Source: Viridibacterium silvisoli
Lineage (GTDB): Bacteria; Pseudomonadota; Gammaproteobacteria; Burkholderiales; Rhodocyclaceae
Direction: 5' to 3'
Length of the DNA: 64,000 bases
Assembly (NCBI RefSeq): GCF_036017035.1
Contig: NZ_JAYXHS010000002.1
Span: 1,078,039-1,142,038, forward strand
Part shown: piece by piece, positions 7,701 through 16,197 of the stretch
Layout of the letters: each line of letters begins with the position of its first letter
Position numbering within the stretch: the first letter of the stretch is position 1
Made by a program: the position numbers and the translations under genes
Notes under the pieces: model-generated
Told to the model about the DNA's origin: nothing
Seen by the model: only the letters and a program-made list of their open reading frames with translations
Databases searched by the model: none

Positions 7701-10700
7701 ATGGCCAAGCGGACAGACATCCAATCCATCCTCATCATCGGCGCCGGCCCGATCATCATCGGTCAGGCCTGCGAGTTCGATTACTCCGGCGCGCAAGCCT
7801 GCAAGGCGCTGCGCGACGAGGGTTACAAGGTCATTCTGGTCAATAGCAATCCGGCCACGATCATGACCGACCCGAACATGGCCGATGTGACCTACATCGA
7901 GCCCATCACCTGGCAGGTGGTCGAGCGCATCATCGAGAAGGAGCGCCCTGACGCGGTGCTGCCGACCATGGGTGGTCAGACAGCCTTGAACTGCGCGCTG
8001 GATCTGTGGCGCAACGGTGTGCTCGACAAGTACAAGGTCGAGCTGATCGGCGCGACGCCGGAAGCCATCGACAAGGCCGAAGACCGCCTCAAGTTCAAGG
8101 ATGCGATGACCAAGATCGGTCTCGAATCCGCACGTTCCGGCATCGCTCACAGTATGGAAGAGGCGCTGGCCGTGCAGGTCAAGATGGGCTTCCCGGCCAT
8201 CATTCGCCCGTCCTTCACCATGGGCGGCAGCGGCGGTGGTATCGCTTACAACATCGAAGAGTTTGTCGAGATCTGTACGCGCGGCCTCGACCTTTCGCCG
8301 ACCAATGAACTGCTGATCGAAGAGTCGCTGCTGGGCTGGAAAGAATTCGAGATGGAAGTCGTGCGCGACCGCGCCGACAACTGCATCATCATCTGTTCTA
8401 TCGAAAATCTCGACCCGATGGGTGTGCACACCGGTGACTCCATCACCATCGCGCCGGCCCAGACGCTGACCGACAAGGAGTACCAGATCATGCGTAATGC
8501 ATCGATCGCGGTGCTGCGCGAGATCGGTGTGGATACAGGCGGGTCCAACGTGCAGTTCGCGGTTAATCCCAAGGATGGCCGCCTGATCGTCATCGAGATG
8601 AATCCGCGTGTGTCGCGTTCATCTGCGCTGGCGTCGAAGGCGACCGGTTTCCCGATCGCCAAGGTTGCTGCCAAGCTGGCCGTGGGCTTCACGCTCGACG
8701 AACTCAAGAACGAGATCACGGGCGGCGTGACGCCGGCTTCGTTCGAGCCCTCGATCGACTACATCGTCACCAAGGTGCCGCGTTTCGCGTTCGAGAAATT
8801 CCCGACCGCCAACAATCGCTTGACGACGCAGATGAAGTCCGTGGGTGAGGTCATGGCGATCGGCCGTACCTTCCAGGAGTCCTTCCAGAAAGCCCTGCGT
8901 GGTCTGGAAGTCGGCGTCGATGGTCTCAACAAGAAGACTGACGATCGCGAAGAAATCGAGAAGGAACTCGGCGAACCGGGCCCTGAGCGTATCTGGTATG
9001 TCGGTGATGCCTTCGAGAGCGGCATGACGCTTGAAGAAGTGCATAACCTGACGAAGATCGATCCGTGGTTCCTTGCGCAGATCAAGGACATCGTCGATCA
9101 CGAGATGGAGCTGGATGACCGCTCGCTGGGTTCGATCGATGCGGCCGAGTTGCGCCGCCTCAAGCGCAAGGGCTTCTCGGATCGCCGTCTCGCCAAGCTG
9201 CTGAAGACGGACGAATCGACGCTGCGTGCGCGTCGCCAGGCGCTGGGTGTGCGCCCGGTCTACAAGCGTGTGGATACCTGCGCAGCAGAGTTCGCGTCCA
9301 ATACGGCTTACATGTACTCGACCTATGAGGAAGAGTGCGAAGCGCAGCCGACCGACAAGAAAAAGATCATGGTGCTGGGTGGTGGCCCGAACCGTATCGG
9401 TCAGGGTATCGAGTTCGACTATTGCTGCGTGCACGCAGCGCTTGCCCTGCGTGAGGATGGTTATGAAACCATCATGGTCAACTGCAACCCGGAAACTGTG
9501 TCGACCGACTACGACACTTCCGACCGCCTGTACTTCGAGCCGCTGACGCTGGAAGACGTGCTCGAGATCGTCGCCATCGAAAAGCCGGTCGGTGTGATCG
9601 TGCAGTTCGGGGGCCAGACGCCGCTCAAGCTGGCACGTGATCTCGAAGCCAACGGCGTGCCGATCATCGGCACTTCACCAGACATGATCGATGCAGCGGA
9701 AGACCGTGAGCGCTTCCAGAAGCTCATCAACGATCTGGGCCTCAAGCAGCCGCCGAATCGTACGGCGCGTACCGAGGCGGACGCGATTCGTCTGGCTGGT
9801 GAAATCGGTTATCCGCTGGTCGTGCGCCCGAGCTACGTGCTGGGTGGTCGTGCGATGGAGATCGTGCACGAGCAGAAGGATCTCGAGCGCTACATGCGTG
9901 ACGCCATCAAGGTGTCCAACGATTCGCCGGTGTTGCTCGATCGCTTCCTCAACGACGCGACGGAAGTTGACGTCGATGCGCTGTCCGATGGCAAGCAGGT
10001 CATCATCGGCGGCATCATGCAACACATCGAACAGGCCGGCGTGCACTCGGGCGACTCCGCTTGCTCGCTGCCGCCGTACACGCTGTCGGCCGAAATGCAG
10101 GATGAGTTGCGTCGCCAGACCGAACAGATGGCCAAAGCACTCAACGTGGTCGGCCTCATGAACGTGCAGTTCGCCATTCAGGGCGAGACCGTCTATGTGC
10201 TGGAAGTGAATCCACGTGCTTCGCGTACGGTGCCGTTCGTATCCAAGGCCTGTTCCTTGCCGCTGGCCAAGATCGCTGCGCGCTGCATGGCTGGTCAATC
10301 GCTGGCGGAGCAGGGCATCAAGGGTGAAGTCGTACCACCGTACTACTCGGTGAAGGAAGCGGTCTTCCCATTCAACAAATTCCCGGGCGTGGATACGATC
10401 CTTGGCCCTGAAATGAAGTCGACCGGTGAAGTCATGGGCGTGGGCCGCACATTCGGCGAAGCCTTCGTGAAGAGCCAACTGGCCGCGGGCACGCGCTTGC
10501 CGGCTTCCGGCAAGGTCTTCATCAGCGTCAAGCCAACGGACCGCGAAAAGGCTGTCGAGGTCGCACGCGAGCTGGTGTCGCTGGGTTTCAGTCTGGTTGC
10601 GACTAAAGGCACCGCGACCCACCTGCAGTCGGCCGGCATCGAGGTGGCGCCAGTCAATAAGGTGATGGAAGGCCGCCCGCACATTGTCGACATGATCAAG

Positions 10701-10910
10701 AACAACGAGATCGTGCTTGTCATCAACACCGTTGAAGAGAAGCGTCAGGCGATTGTCGATTCCCGCTCGATCCGCACCAGCGCGCTTGCCGCCAAGGTGA
10801 CGGTCTACACCACTATCGAAGGTGCGCGTGCCGCTTGCATGGGTATTCGTCACCTTGCTGTTCTCGAAACCTATTCGCTGCAGAGCCTGCATGCCGAACT
10901 GAACGGATAA
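7701..10910 (+). CDS. carB: Carbamoyl-phosphate synthase large subunit
   Basis: CarB (1069 residues) uses two ATP, bicarbonate and ammonia from CarA to make carbamoyl phosphate. The duplicated ATP-grasp architecture is clear. The first half starts IQSILIIGAGPIIIGQACEFDYSG and the second repeats it near residue 555 (KKIMVLGGGPNRIGQGIEFDYCC). Each half carries a NPR metal motif (EMNPRVSRSSAL and EVNPRASRTVPF). The C-terminal ~130 residues form the MGS-like allosteric domain. Length matches the family (about 1070). greA starts 13 bases after the stop. Confidence 0.98.
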   Translation: MAKRTDIQSILIIGAGPIIIGQACEFDYSGAQACKALRDEGYKVILVNSNPATIMTDPNMADVTYIEPITWQVVERIIEKERPDAVLPTMGGQTALNCALDLWRNGVLDKYKVELIGATPEAIDKAEDRLKFKDAMTKIGLESARSGIAHSMEEALAVQVKMGFPAIIRPSFTMGGSGGGIAYNIEEFVEICTRGLDLSPTNELLIEESLLGWKEFEMEVVRDRADNCIIICSIENLDPMGVHTGDSITIAPAQTLTDKEYQIMRNASIAVLREIGVDTGGSNVQFAVNPKDGRLIVIEMNPRVSRSSALASKATGFPIAKVAAKLAVGFTLDELKNEITGGVTPASFEPSIDYIVTKVPRFAFEKFPTANNRLTTQMKSVGEVMAIGRTFQESFQKALRGLEVGVDGLNKKTDDREEIEKELGEPGPERIWYVGDAFESGMTLEEVHNLTKIDPWFLAQIKDIVDHEMELDDRSLGSIDAAELRRLKRKGFSDRRLAKLLKTDESTLRARRQALGVRPVYKRVDTCAAEFASNTAYMYSTYEEECEAQPTDKKKIMVLGGGPNRIGQGIEFDYCCVHAALALREDGYETIMVNCNPETVSTDYDTSDRLYFEPLTLEDVLEIVAIEKPVGVIVQFGGQTPLKLARDLEANGVPIIGTSPDMIDAAEDRERFQKLINDLGLKQPPNRTARTEADAIRLAGEIGYPLVVRPSYVLGGRAMEIVHEQKDLERYMRDAIKVSNDSPVLLDRFLNDATEVDVDALSDGKQVIIGGIMQHIEQAGVHSGDSACSLPPYTLSAEMQDELRRQTEQMAKALNVVGLMNVQFAIQGETVYVLEVNPRASRTVPFVSKACSLPLAKIAARCMAGQSLAEQGIKGEVVPPYYSVKEAVFPFNKFPGVDTILGPEMKSTGEVMGVGRTFGEAFVKSQLAAGTRLPASGKVFISVKPTDREKAVEVARELVSLGFSLVATKGTATHLQSAGIEVAPVNKVMEGRPHIVDMIKNNEIVLVINTVEEKRQAIVDSRSIRTSALAAKVTVYTTIEGARAACMGIRHLAVLETYSLQSLHAELNG

Positions 10911-10923
10911 GAAATAGATAGCC

Positions 10924-11400
10924 ATGGCCAGTGTTCCACTTACCGTGAAGGGCGCAGAACTACTGCGTGCCGAATTGCATCAACTGAAGACCATCGAACG
11001 ACCGCGTGTGATCGAAGCGATTGCTGAAGCACGTTCGCATGGAGATCTGTCGGAAAACGCCGAATATGATGCCGCCAAGGAGCGCCAGGGCTTCGTTGAA
11101 GGTCGCATCAAGGAAGTCGAAGGCAAGCTTTCGGTGGCCCAGATCATCGACCCGAAGCTGCTCGATGCGGATGGCCGTTGCGTGTTCGGCGCGACTGTCG
11201 ATCTCGAGGATCTCGAGTCCGGCGACAAGGTGACCTACCAGATCGTTGGTGACGACGAAGCCAGCCTCAAGGACGGCAAGATTTCGATCTCTTCGCCGAT
11301 TGCGCGTGCCTTGATCGGCAAGCATGCGGGTGACGTGGCCGATGTGCAGGCGCCCGGCGGCCTGCGTTCTTACGAAGTTCTCGACGTCAAATACATCTGA
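10924..11400 (+). CDS. greA: Transcription elongation factor GreA
   Basis: GreA (158 residues) rescues backtracked RNA polymerase by stimulating transcript cleavage. The N-terminal coiled coil carries the family signature around HGDLSENAEYDAAKERQ, with the acidic tip residues (DLSENAEYD) that reach the active site. The C-terminal FKBP-like domain ends GGLRSYEVLDVKYI. It follows carB by 13 bases and probably shares its transcript; carAB-greA is a common proteobacterial arrangement. A paralogue, greB, is at 41101. Confidence 0.97.
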   Translation: MASVPLTVKGAELLRAELHQLKTIERPRVIEAIAEARSHGDLSENAEYDAAKERQGFVEGRIKEVEGKLSVAQIIDPKLLDADGRCVFGATVDLEDLESGDKVTYQIVGDDEASLKDGKISISSPIARALIGKHAGDVADVQAPGGLRSYEVLDVKYI

Positions 11401-11416
11401 CCGCGGCCCGTCAGTA

Positions 11417-11872
11417 ATGAGCCGCGTCGCAGACTACCTTTTTGCTATCTCGGTCACGTTGTGGGTCGGTGTGCTTTGGGCACTCGGCCTCGTTGCAGCG
11501 CCGGTGTTGTTTCGTGAGCTGAGTGATCGTGCGCTGGCGGGTAATCTCGCGGGGGCGATGTTCGCCGTGATGGCTTGGGTCGGAATTGGCGCTGCGACCT
11601 ATGCGCTGTTGTTTCTCTTTGCCCGTGAAGGCGCGCGCGCGCTGAAAACAGCGGCCTTCTGGTTGATTCTGGTGATGCTGCTGCTGACACTGGCGGGGCA
11701 TTTCGGTGTCACGCCCATCCTCGCGCATCTGAAGGCAGAGGCGCTGCCACGCGAGGTCATGGAAAGTGTGTTGCGCGATCGTTTCATGGCTTGGCACGGC
11801 GTTTCGAGCGTGCTGTACCTGATTCAATGCGCACTGGGTGTTGCGCTGGTGACGCAACTGTTCAAGCGCTGA
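11417..11872 (+). CDS. DUF4149 family membrane protein
   Basis: This is a small integral membrane protein of 151 residues with about four hydrophobic helices (near 8-28, 44-68, 78-98 and 128-148). The family, related to TMEM205, has no established function. ATG 11417 is chosen because the longer frame from 11324 overlaps greA heavily. It lies 16 bases after greA, so it is probably the last gene of the carAB-greA transcript; greA followed by such a gene and then a convergent yhbY is a frequent betaproteobacterial order. Confidence 0.8.
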   Translation: MSRVADYLFAISVTLWVGVLWALGLVAAPVLFRELSDRALAGNLAGAMFAVMAWVGIGAATYALLFLFAREGARALKTAAFWLILVMLLLTLAGHFGVTPILAHLKAEALPREVMESVLRDRFMAWHGVSSVLYLIQCALGVALVTQLFKR

Positions 11873-11915
11873 GTTTTAGCGCGGTGCAGCCGTGGGCTGC
11901 ACCCTGGCAGGCGTT

Positions 11916-12362
11916 TCAGCGGGCGCTCTTCTTGGCGCGATCGCTTCCCAATGGGGCTTTGCGATGACGCTCCGATGTGCCGCGCAGGCCGGCACGCGGT
12001 GGTTTTGTCGTAGTCGGGCGGCCCGGGCGGGAAGGGGCTGCGGTCTTGCCAGCCTTCTTCACAGGGGCTGCGGCAGGCGCTGCCTTGACGGTGGTGTCCG
12101 GCTTGAAAACGACGAGCAGCTTGCCGATGTTTTGCACTGGTGCGCAATCAAGCCGCGAGCAGATTTCCAGAAGGTAGCCCATGCGCGTCTCGCGATCATC
12201 GCCATAGACGCGGATCTTGATCAGCTCATGCGCCTTGAGGGCGACTTCGATTTCCTTGAGCACGCTCGCGGTGAGTCCCTTGTCGGCGATGCTGACGACG
12301 GGATCGAGATGATGGGCGCGGGCACGCAGTTCGCGGCGTTGCGCGGCTTTGAGTTCAAACAT
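11916..12362 (-). CDS. yhbY: YhbY family RNA-binding protein (CRS1/CRM domain)
   Basis: The N-terminal ~95 residues form a CRS1-YhbY domain, which binds pre-50S ribosomes or rRNA. The family hallmarks LRARAHHLDPVVSIADKGLT and KIRVYGDDRETR are visible. The remaining ~50 residues are a low-complexity basic tail rich in Ala, Lys, Pro and Arg, absent from the 97-residue E. coli protein but common in betaproteobacteria. It is transcribed divergently from rlmE, with about 90 bases between the starts. A TACAAT on the minus strand at 12393-12388 may be its -10. Confidence 0.92.
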   Translation of the reverse strand: MFELKAAQRRELRARAHHLDPVVSIADKGLTASVLKEIEVALKAHELIKIRVYGDDRETRMGYLLEICSRLDCAPVQNIGKLLVVFKPDTTVKAAPAAAPVKKAGKTAAPSRPGRPTTTKPPRAGLRGTSERHRKAPLGSDRAKKSAR

Positions 12363-12452
12363 TGACAGTGATTCCTGATAAAACGTGATTGTATCGCGTT
12401 AAAAATGAACAGGTCGCGTGAGTTTCTGCAGCGTGGCGAGCAGGGGAATGCA

Positions 12453-13082
12453 ATGAAGCGCAGTAAAACCAGCAAAGGCTGGATGATGGAACACGTAAAC
12501 GACCCTTGGGTGCAGAAGGCCAAGGCGGATGGTTTGCGTTCGCGCGCAGCCTACAAGTTACTGGAAATAAACGAGAAAGACCGACTTCTCAAGCCCGGTA
12601 TGGTGGTCGTCGACCTTGGGGCAGCCCCCGGTTCGTGGTGCCAGGTGGCGGCACGGCGCGTACAGCCAGGTGGGCTGTTGCTTGCGCTAGATTTGCTCCC
12701 TATCGAGCCTTTGCCCGGTGTCACCTTTCTCCAAGGGGACTTTCGCGAGGACGATGTGCTTGCCGAGTTCGAGAAATTGCTGGATGGACGTCGGGTGGAT
12801 CTTGTTTTGTCTGATATGGCCCCCAACATATCGGGAGTATCAACAAGTGACGACGGCCGGATGATGCACCTTGCGGAGCTTGCGCTTGATTTTTCCACCA
12901 ATCATCTGCGTCCAGGTGGCAGCATGTTGATCAAGCTGTTTCAAGGTGCTGGCTATATGGAGTACCGACAGGCCATGCAGAAACAATTCGGCGTAGTGCA
13001 TGCGCGTAAGCCCCAGGCTTCGCGAGATCGTAGTGCCGAAGTGTATTTGCTTGGGCTGGACCATCGGCCGCTATCCCGATGA
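12453..13082 (+). CDS. rlmE: 23S rRNA (uridine-2'-O-)-methyltransferase RlmE (FtsJ/RrmJ)
   Basis: RlmE methylates U2552 in the A-loop of 23S rRNA during late 50S assembly. With the ATG at 12453 the product is 209 residues, equal to the E. coli protein; the longer frame from 12405 adds 16 residues without a ribosome site. An agggga lies just upstream of the chosen start. The SAM-binding motif VVDLGAAPGSW (52-62) and the catalytic K-D-K residues Lys35, Asp121 and Lys161 are in place (E. coli Lys38, Asp124, Lys164). ftsH follows, the classical rlmE-ftsH pairing. Confidence 0.96.
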   Translation: MKRSKTSKGWMMEHVNDPWVQKAKADGLRSRAAYKLLEINEKDRLLKPGMVVVDLGAAPGSWCQVAARRVQPGGLLLALDLLPIEPLPGVTFLQGDFREDDVLAEFEKLLDGRRVDLVLSDMAPNISGVSTSDDGRMMHLAELALDFSTNHLRPGGSMLIKLFQGAGYMEYRQAMQKQFGVVHARKPQASRDRSAEVYLLGLDHRPLSR

Positions 13083-13095
13083 TTGCTCGGCGCAA

Positions 13096-13125
13096 TTGAT
13101 GCTTGGGAACGAACGGGCATAGAAT
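13096..13125 (+). promoter_or_regulatory. Candidate ftsH promoter
   Basis: TTGATG (13096-13101) and TAGAAT (13120-13125) are separated by 18 bases, giving a leader of about 100 bases before ftsH. No good sigma-32 match was found, although ftsH is heat-induced in many bacteria. Confidence 0.4.
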
Positions 13126-13232
13126 GGGTCTGCCATACTTGGCAAGAGCATTATTCCAGTGCTCATTCGAAGCTTTTTGCAGCTGTAGTAACCATGACTT
13201 AGGCCTCCGTGAGGCGGCAGTGAGGAAATGAC

Positions 13233-15131
13233 TTGAACAATATTTTCAAGAATCTTGCGATCTGGCTGGTGATTGGCGTCGTCTTGATGACCGTGATCAG
13301 CAAGATCAGTGGAAATCCCGCAGCGGGAGCGCGCGCGGTTTCCTATTCCGACTTCATCGAAAGCGTCCGTGCCGGTCGCCTCAAGAATGTCGTCATCCAG
13401 GACGGTAGTATGACGCCGGAGATTGTTGCCGAGACAGCTGATGGTTCGAAGATCCACACGACGGGTACGCGTCTGGACAACAAGCTGATTGATGATCTGG
13501 TGCGCAGTAACACCCAGTTCGACGTCAAGCCACGCGAGGAACAATCCTGGTTCCTGAGCGCCTTGCTTAACTGGTTCCCGATGCTGCTGCTGATCGGCGT
13601 GTGGATTTTCTTCATGCGCCAGATGCAAGGCGGTGGTCGTGGTGGTGCGTTCTCGTTCGGCAAGAGCAAGGCGCGCATGCTGGACGAGTCGTCGAACTCC
13701 ATCACTTTTGCTGACGTTGCGGGTTGCGACGAGGCCAAGGAAGATGTTTCCGAGTTCGTCGACTTCCTGCGTGATCCTTCCAAGTTCCAGAAACTCGGTG
13801 GTCGCATCCCGAAGGGCGCACTGATGGTCGGTTCGCCGGGAACCGGCAAGACCTTGCTGGCCAAGGCGATTGCAGGCGAAGCCAAGGTACCGTTCTTCAG
13901 TATTTCCGGCTCCGATTTCGTTGAAATGTTTGTCGGTGTTGGTGCCGCGCGCGTTCGCGACATGTTTGAGAACGCCAAGAAGCACGCGCCGTGCATTATT
14001 TTTATCGATGAAATCGATGCGGTCGGCCGTCAGCGCGGTGCGGGCATGGGCGGTGGTAACGATGAACGCGAGCAGACCTTGAATCAGCTGCTCGTGGAAA
14101 TGGACGGTTTCGAAGGTACGACAGGTGTCATCGTCATCGCCGCTTCCAATCGCCCTGACGTGCTCGATCCCGCGCTGATGCGTCCAGGTCGTTTCGATCG
14201 TCAGATCGTTGTGCCTCTGCCGGATATTCGTGGTCGCGAGCAGATCCTGCGCGTGCATATGCGCAAGGTGCCGATTGCGCCAGATGTTGATGCAATGGTG
14301 TTGGCGCGTGGTACGCCGGGCATGTCTGGCGCAGATCTCGCCAACCTGGTGAATGAGGCAGCCCTGTTTGCCGCACGCAGTAACAAGCGTCTGGTTGATA
14401 TGGACGACTTCGAGAAGGCCAAAGACAAGATCTTCATGGGACCGGAGCGCCGCTCCATGGTGCTCACCGAAGACGAGCGCCGCGCGACTGCGTATCACGA
14501 GTCAGGGCACGCTGTTGTTGCCAAGATCCTGCCGGGTACGGATCCGGTCCACAAAGTCACCATCATGCCGCGTGGCCGCGCTCTGGGTCTGACCTGGCAG
14601 CTGCCTGAGCGTGATGCGATCAGCCTCTACAAGGATCAGATGCTGTCAACGATTTCGATCCTCTTTGGCGGCCGTATTGCCGAAGACCTCTTCGTGCATC
14701 GCATTTCGACAGGGGCATCGAACGACTTCGAACGTGCGACCCGCATGGCTCGTGACATGGTTACGCGCTACGGTATGTCGGACAAGATGGGGCCGATGGT
14801 GTACGGCGAAAACGAAGGCGAAGTCTTCCTCGGCCGTTCGGTCACGACTCACAAGAGCGTGTCGGAAACGACGATGCAGGAGGTCGATGGCGAAATCCGT
14901 CGCATCATTGATGAGCAATACGCTCTGGCTCAGAAGATTCTCGAGGACAATCGCGACAAGGTAGAGGCCATGACGGCCGCGTTGATGGAGTGGGAAACCA
15001 TTGATGCAGACCAGATCAACGACATCATGGATGGTCGTCCTCCGCGCCCACCGAAGGCTGTTGTGACACCACCGTCTTCACGTCAGGACAATTCCCCGGG
15101 TGCGGCACCGAATGCCGCTGCACCCGCCTGA
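13233..15131 (+). CDS. ftsH: ATP-dependent zinc metalloprotease FtsH
   Basis: FtsH is a membrane-anchored AAA+ protease that degrades misfolded membrane proteins and regulators. The 632-residue product has two helices (about 8-25 and 107-128) flanking a periplasmic segment. The AAA module has Walker A GSPGTGKT (200-207) and Walker B IIFIDEIDAVG, then the SRH containing RPGRFDRQ. The M41 zinc site is HESGH (422-426). The start is a TTG at 13233 with tgagga about 6 bases upstream; an ATG at 13228 is out of frame and opens only ATG-ACT-TGA. The last ~23 codons belong to a 106-bp segment repeated immediately downstream. Confidence 0.97.
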   Translation: MNNIFKNLAIWLVIGVVLMTVISKISGNPAAGARAVSYSDFIESVRAGRLKNVVIQDGSMTPEIVAETADGSKIHTTGTRLDNKLIDDLVRSNTQFDVKPREEQSWFLSALLNWFPMLLLIGVWIFFMRQMQGGGRGGAFSFGKSKARMLDESSNSITFADVAGCDEAKEDVSEFVDFLRDPSKFQKLGGRIPKGALMVGSPGTGKTLLAKAIAGEAKVPFFSISGSDFVEMFVGVGAARVRDMFENAKKHAPCIIFIDEIDAVGRQRGAGMGGGNDEREQTLNQLLVEMDGFEGTTGVIVIAASNRPDVLDPALMRPGRFDRQIVVPLPDIRGREQILRVHMRKVPIAPDVDAMVLARGTPGMSGADLANLVNEAALFAARSNKRLVDMDDFEKAKDKIFMGPERRSMVLTEDERRATAYHESGHAVVAKILPGTDPVHKVTIMPRGRALGLTWQLPERDAISLYKDQMLSTISILFGGRIAEDLFVHRISTGASNDFERATRMARDMVTRYGMSDKMGPMVYGENEGEVFLGRSVTTHKSVSETTMQEVDGEIRRIIDEQYALAQKILEDNRDKVEAMTAALMEWETIDADQINDIMDGRPPRPPKAVVTPPSSRQDNSPGAAPNAAAPA

Positions 15132-15272
15132 TCAGTTGTCGCTATTTTGAACAATGGCTCCGGAATTTGTGACACCACCGTCTTCACGTCAGGACAATTC
15201 CCCGGGTGCGGCACCGAATGCCGCTGCACCCGCCTGATCAGTTGTCGCTATTTTGAACAATGGCTCCGGAAT
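15061..15272 (+). repeat. Exact 106-bp tandem duplication at the ftsH 3' end
   Basis: Copy 1 is 15061-15166 and copy 2 is 15167-15272; by eye they are identical over 106 bases and directly adjacent. Copy 1 contains the last ~23 ftsH codons, the TGA and the left arm of the downstream terminator. Copy 2 repeats all this as untranslated sequence and, with the following bases, completes the terminator. Identity between the copies suggests a recent event or an assembly artefact. Confidence 0.9.
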
Positions 15273-15291
15273 GTCGGAGCCATTTTCTTTT
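15260..15291 (+). terminator. Rho-independent terminator after ftsH
   Basis: The stem atggctccg (15260-15268) pairs perfectly with cggagccat (15275-15283), loop gaatgt, followed by tttctttt. Only the second repeat copy forms it; the first copy has just the left arm. Confidence 0.85.
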
Positions 15292-15312
15292 GTATCGGGA
15301 TATGCCAGAGAG

Positions 15313-16170
15313 ATGACAGGTACTGCGAATGACTCCGGATTCCGTTGCGGGCGTTTCCGGCTATCGCTAACGCGGCCGTTGATCATGGCGATCATCAATG
15401 TGACGCCAGATTCCTTTTCGGGTGACGGGCTCGTTGGCCGACGAGACATGGCGCTGCGCCAGGCGGAGCAAGCAATTGCAGACGGGGCCGATATTCTTGA
15501 TATTGGTGGCGAGTCTTCACGGCCGGGGGCAGAGGCTGTGGGCCTGCAGGAAGAGCTCGATCGAGTCGTGCCGATTGTTGAGGCCTTTGCGAACGCCGGT
15601 GTTCCGCTCTCGGTTGATACAGTCAAGCCGCAGGTCATGCGCGCTGTAGCGAGTGCGGGTGCGGCCATCATCAATGACATCAATGGGCTGCGAGAGCCTG
15701 GGGCAATCGAGGCCGTTGCCGCTACCGACGTCGGGGTATGCCTGATGCACATGCAAGGTGAGCCGCGTACGATGCAGTCCGCGCCGCACTATAGGGACGT
15801 CGTAACCGAAGTAAGGGATTTCCTTTGCTTGCGTGCCGATGCCTTGAAGTCTGCGGGGGTTGCGACGGAGCGTATCCTGGTCGATCCAGGTTTCGGTTTT
15901 GGCAAGGCCCTGGTGCACAACCTGGCCTTGTTCGCAGATCTGTCGCGGCTGCGTGACTTGGGATATCCGCTGCTGATAGGTGTTTCGCGCAAGTCGATGC
16001 TGGGGCAGATTACTGGTCAGCCTGTTGCGCAACGCCTGGCGGCGAGTGTGGCGGCGGCCATGCTGGCGGTACAGCGCGGTGCCGCCATTGTGCGGGTACA
16101 TGATGTTGCCGCGACGCGTGACGCGTTCGCAATCATGGCGGCCATCCAATCGCATCAACAGAATTCGTAA
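15313..16170 (+). CDS. folP: Dihydropteroate synthase
   Basis: FolP condenses p-aminobenzoate with 7,8-dihydropterin pyrophosphate in folate synthesis and is the sulfonamide target. The product of 285 residues carries MAIINVTPDSFSGDG, DIGGESSRPGA, SVDT and DPGFGFGK, the usual pterin and phosphate site motifs, and ends with the IVRVHD signature. ATG 15313 was chosen because earlier starts (15253, 15271) lie in the repeat or the terminator hairpin. The N-terminus is slightly longer than usual before the first beta strand. glmM follows after 27 bases, probably in the same transcript. Confidence 0.94.
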   Translation: MTGTANDSGFRCGRFRLSLTRPLIMAIINVTPDSFSGDGLVGRRDMALRQAEQAIADGADILDIGGESSRPGAEAVGLQEELDRVVPIVEAFANAGVPLSVDTVKPQVMRAVASAGAAIINDINGLREPGAIEAVAATDVGVCLMHMQGEPRTMQSAPHYRDVVTEVRDFLCLRADALKSAGVATERILVDPGFGFGKALVHNLALFADLSRLRDLGYPLLIGVSRKSMLGQITGQPVAQRLAASVAAAMLAVQRGAAIVRVHDVAATRDAFAIMAAIQSHQQNS

Positions 16171-16197
16171 TCAGTATTCAAGAACAGGGACTCAGGT

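Noticed and set aside
13071..14498. 475-codon minus-strand frame over ftsH
   Set aside because: Antisense shadow; ftsH motifs are intact on the plus strand.
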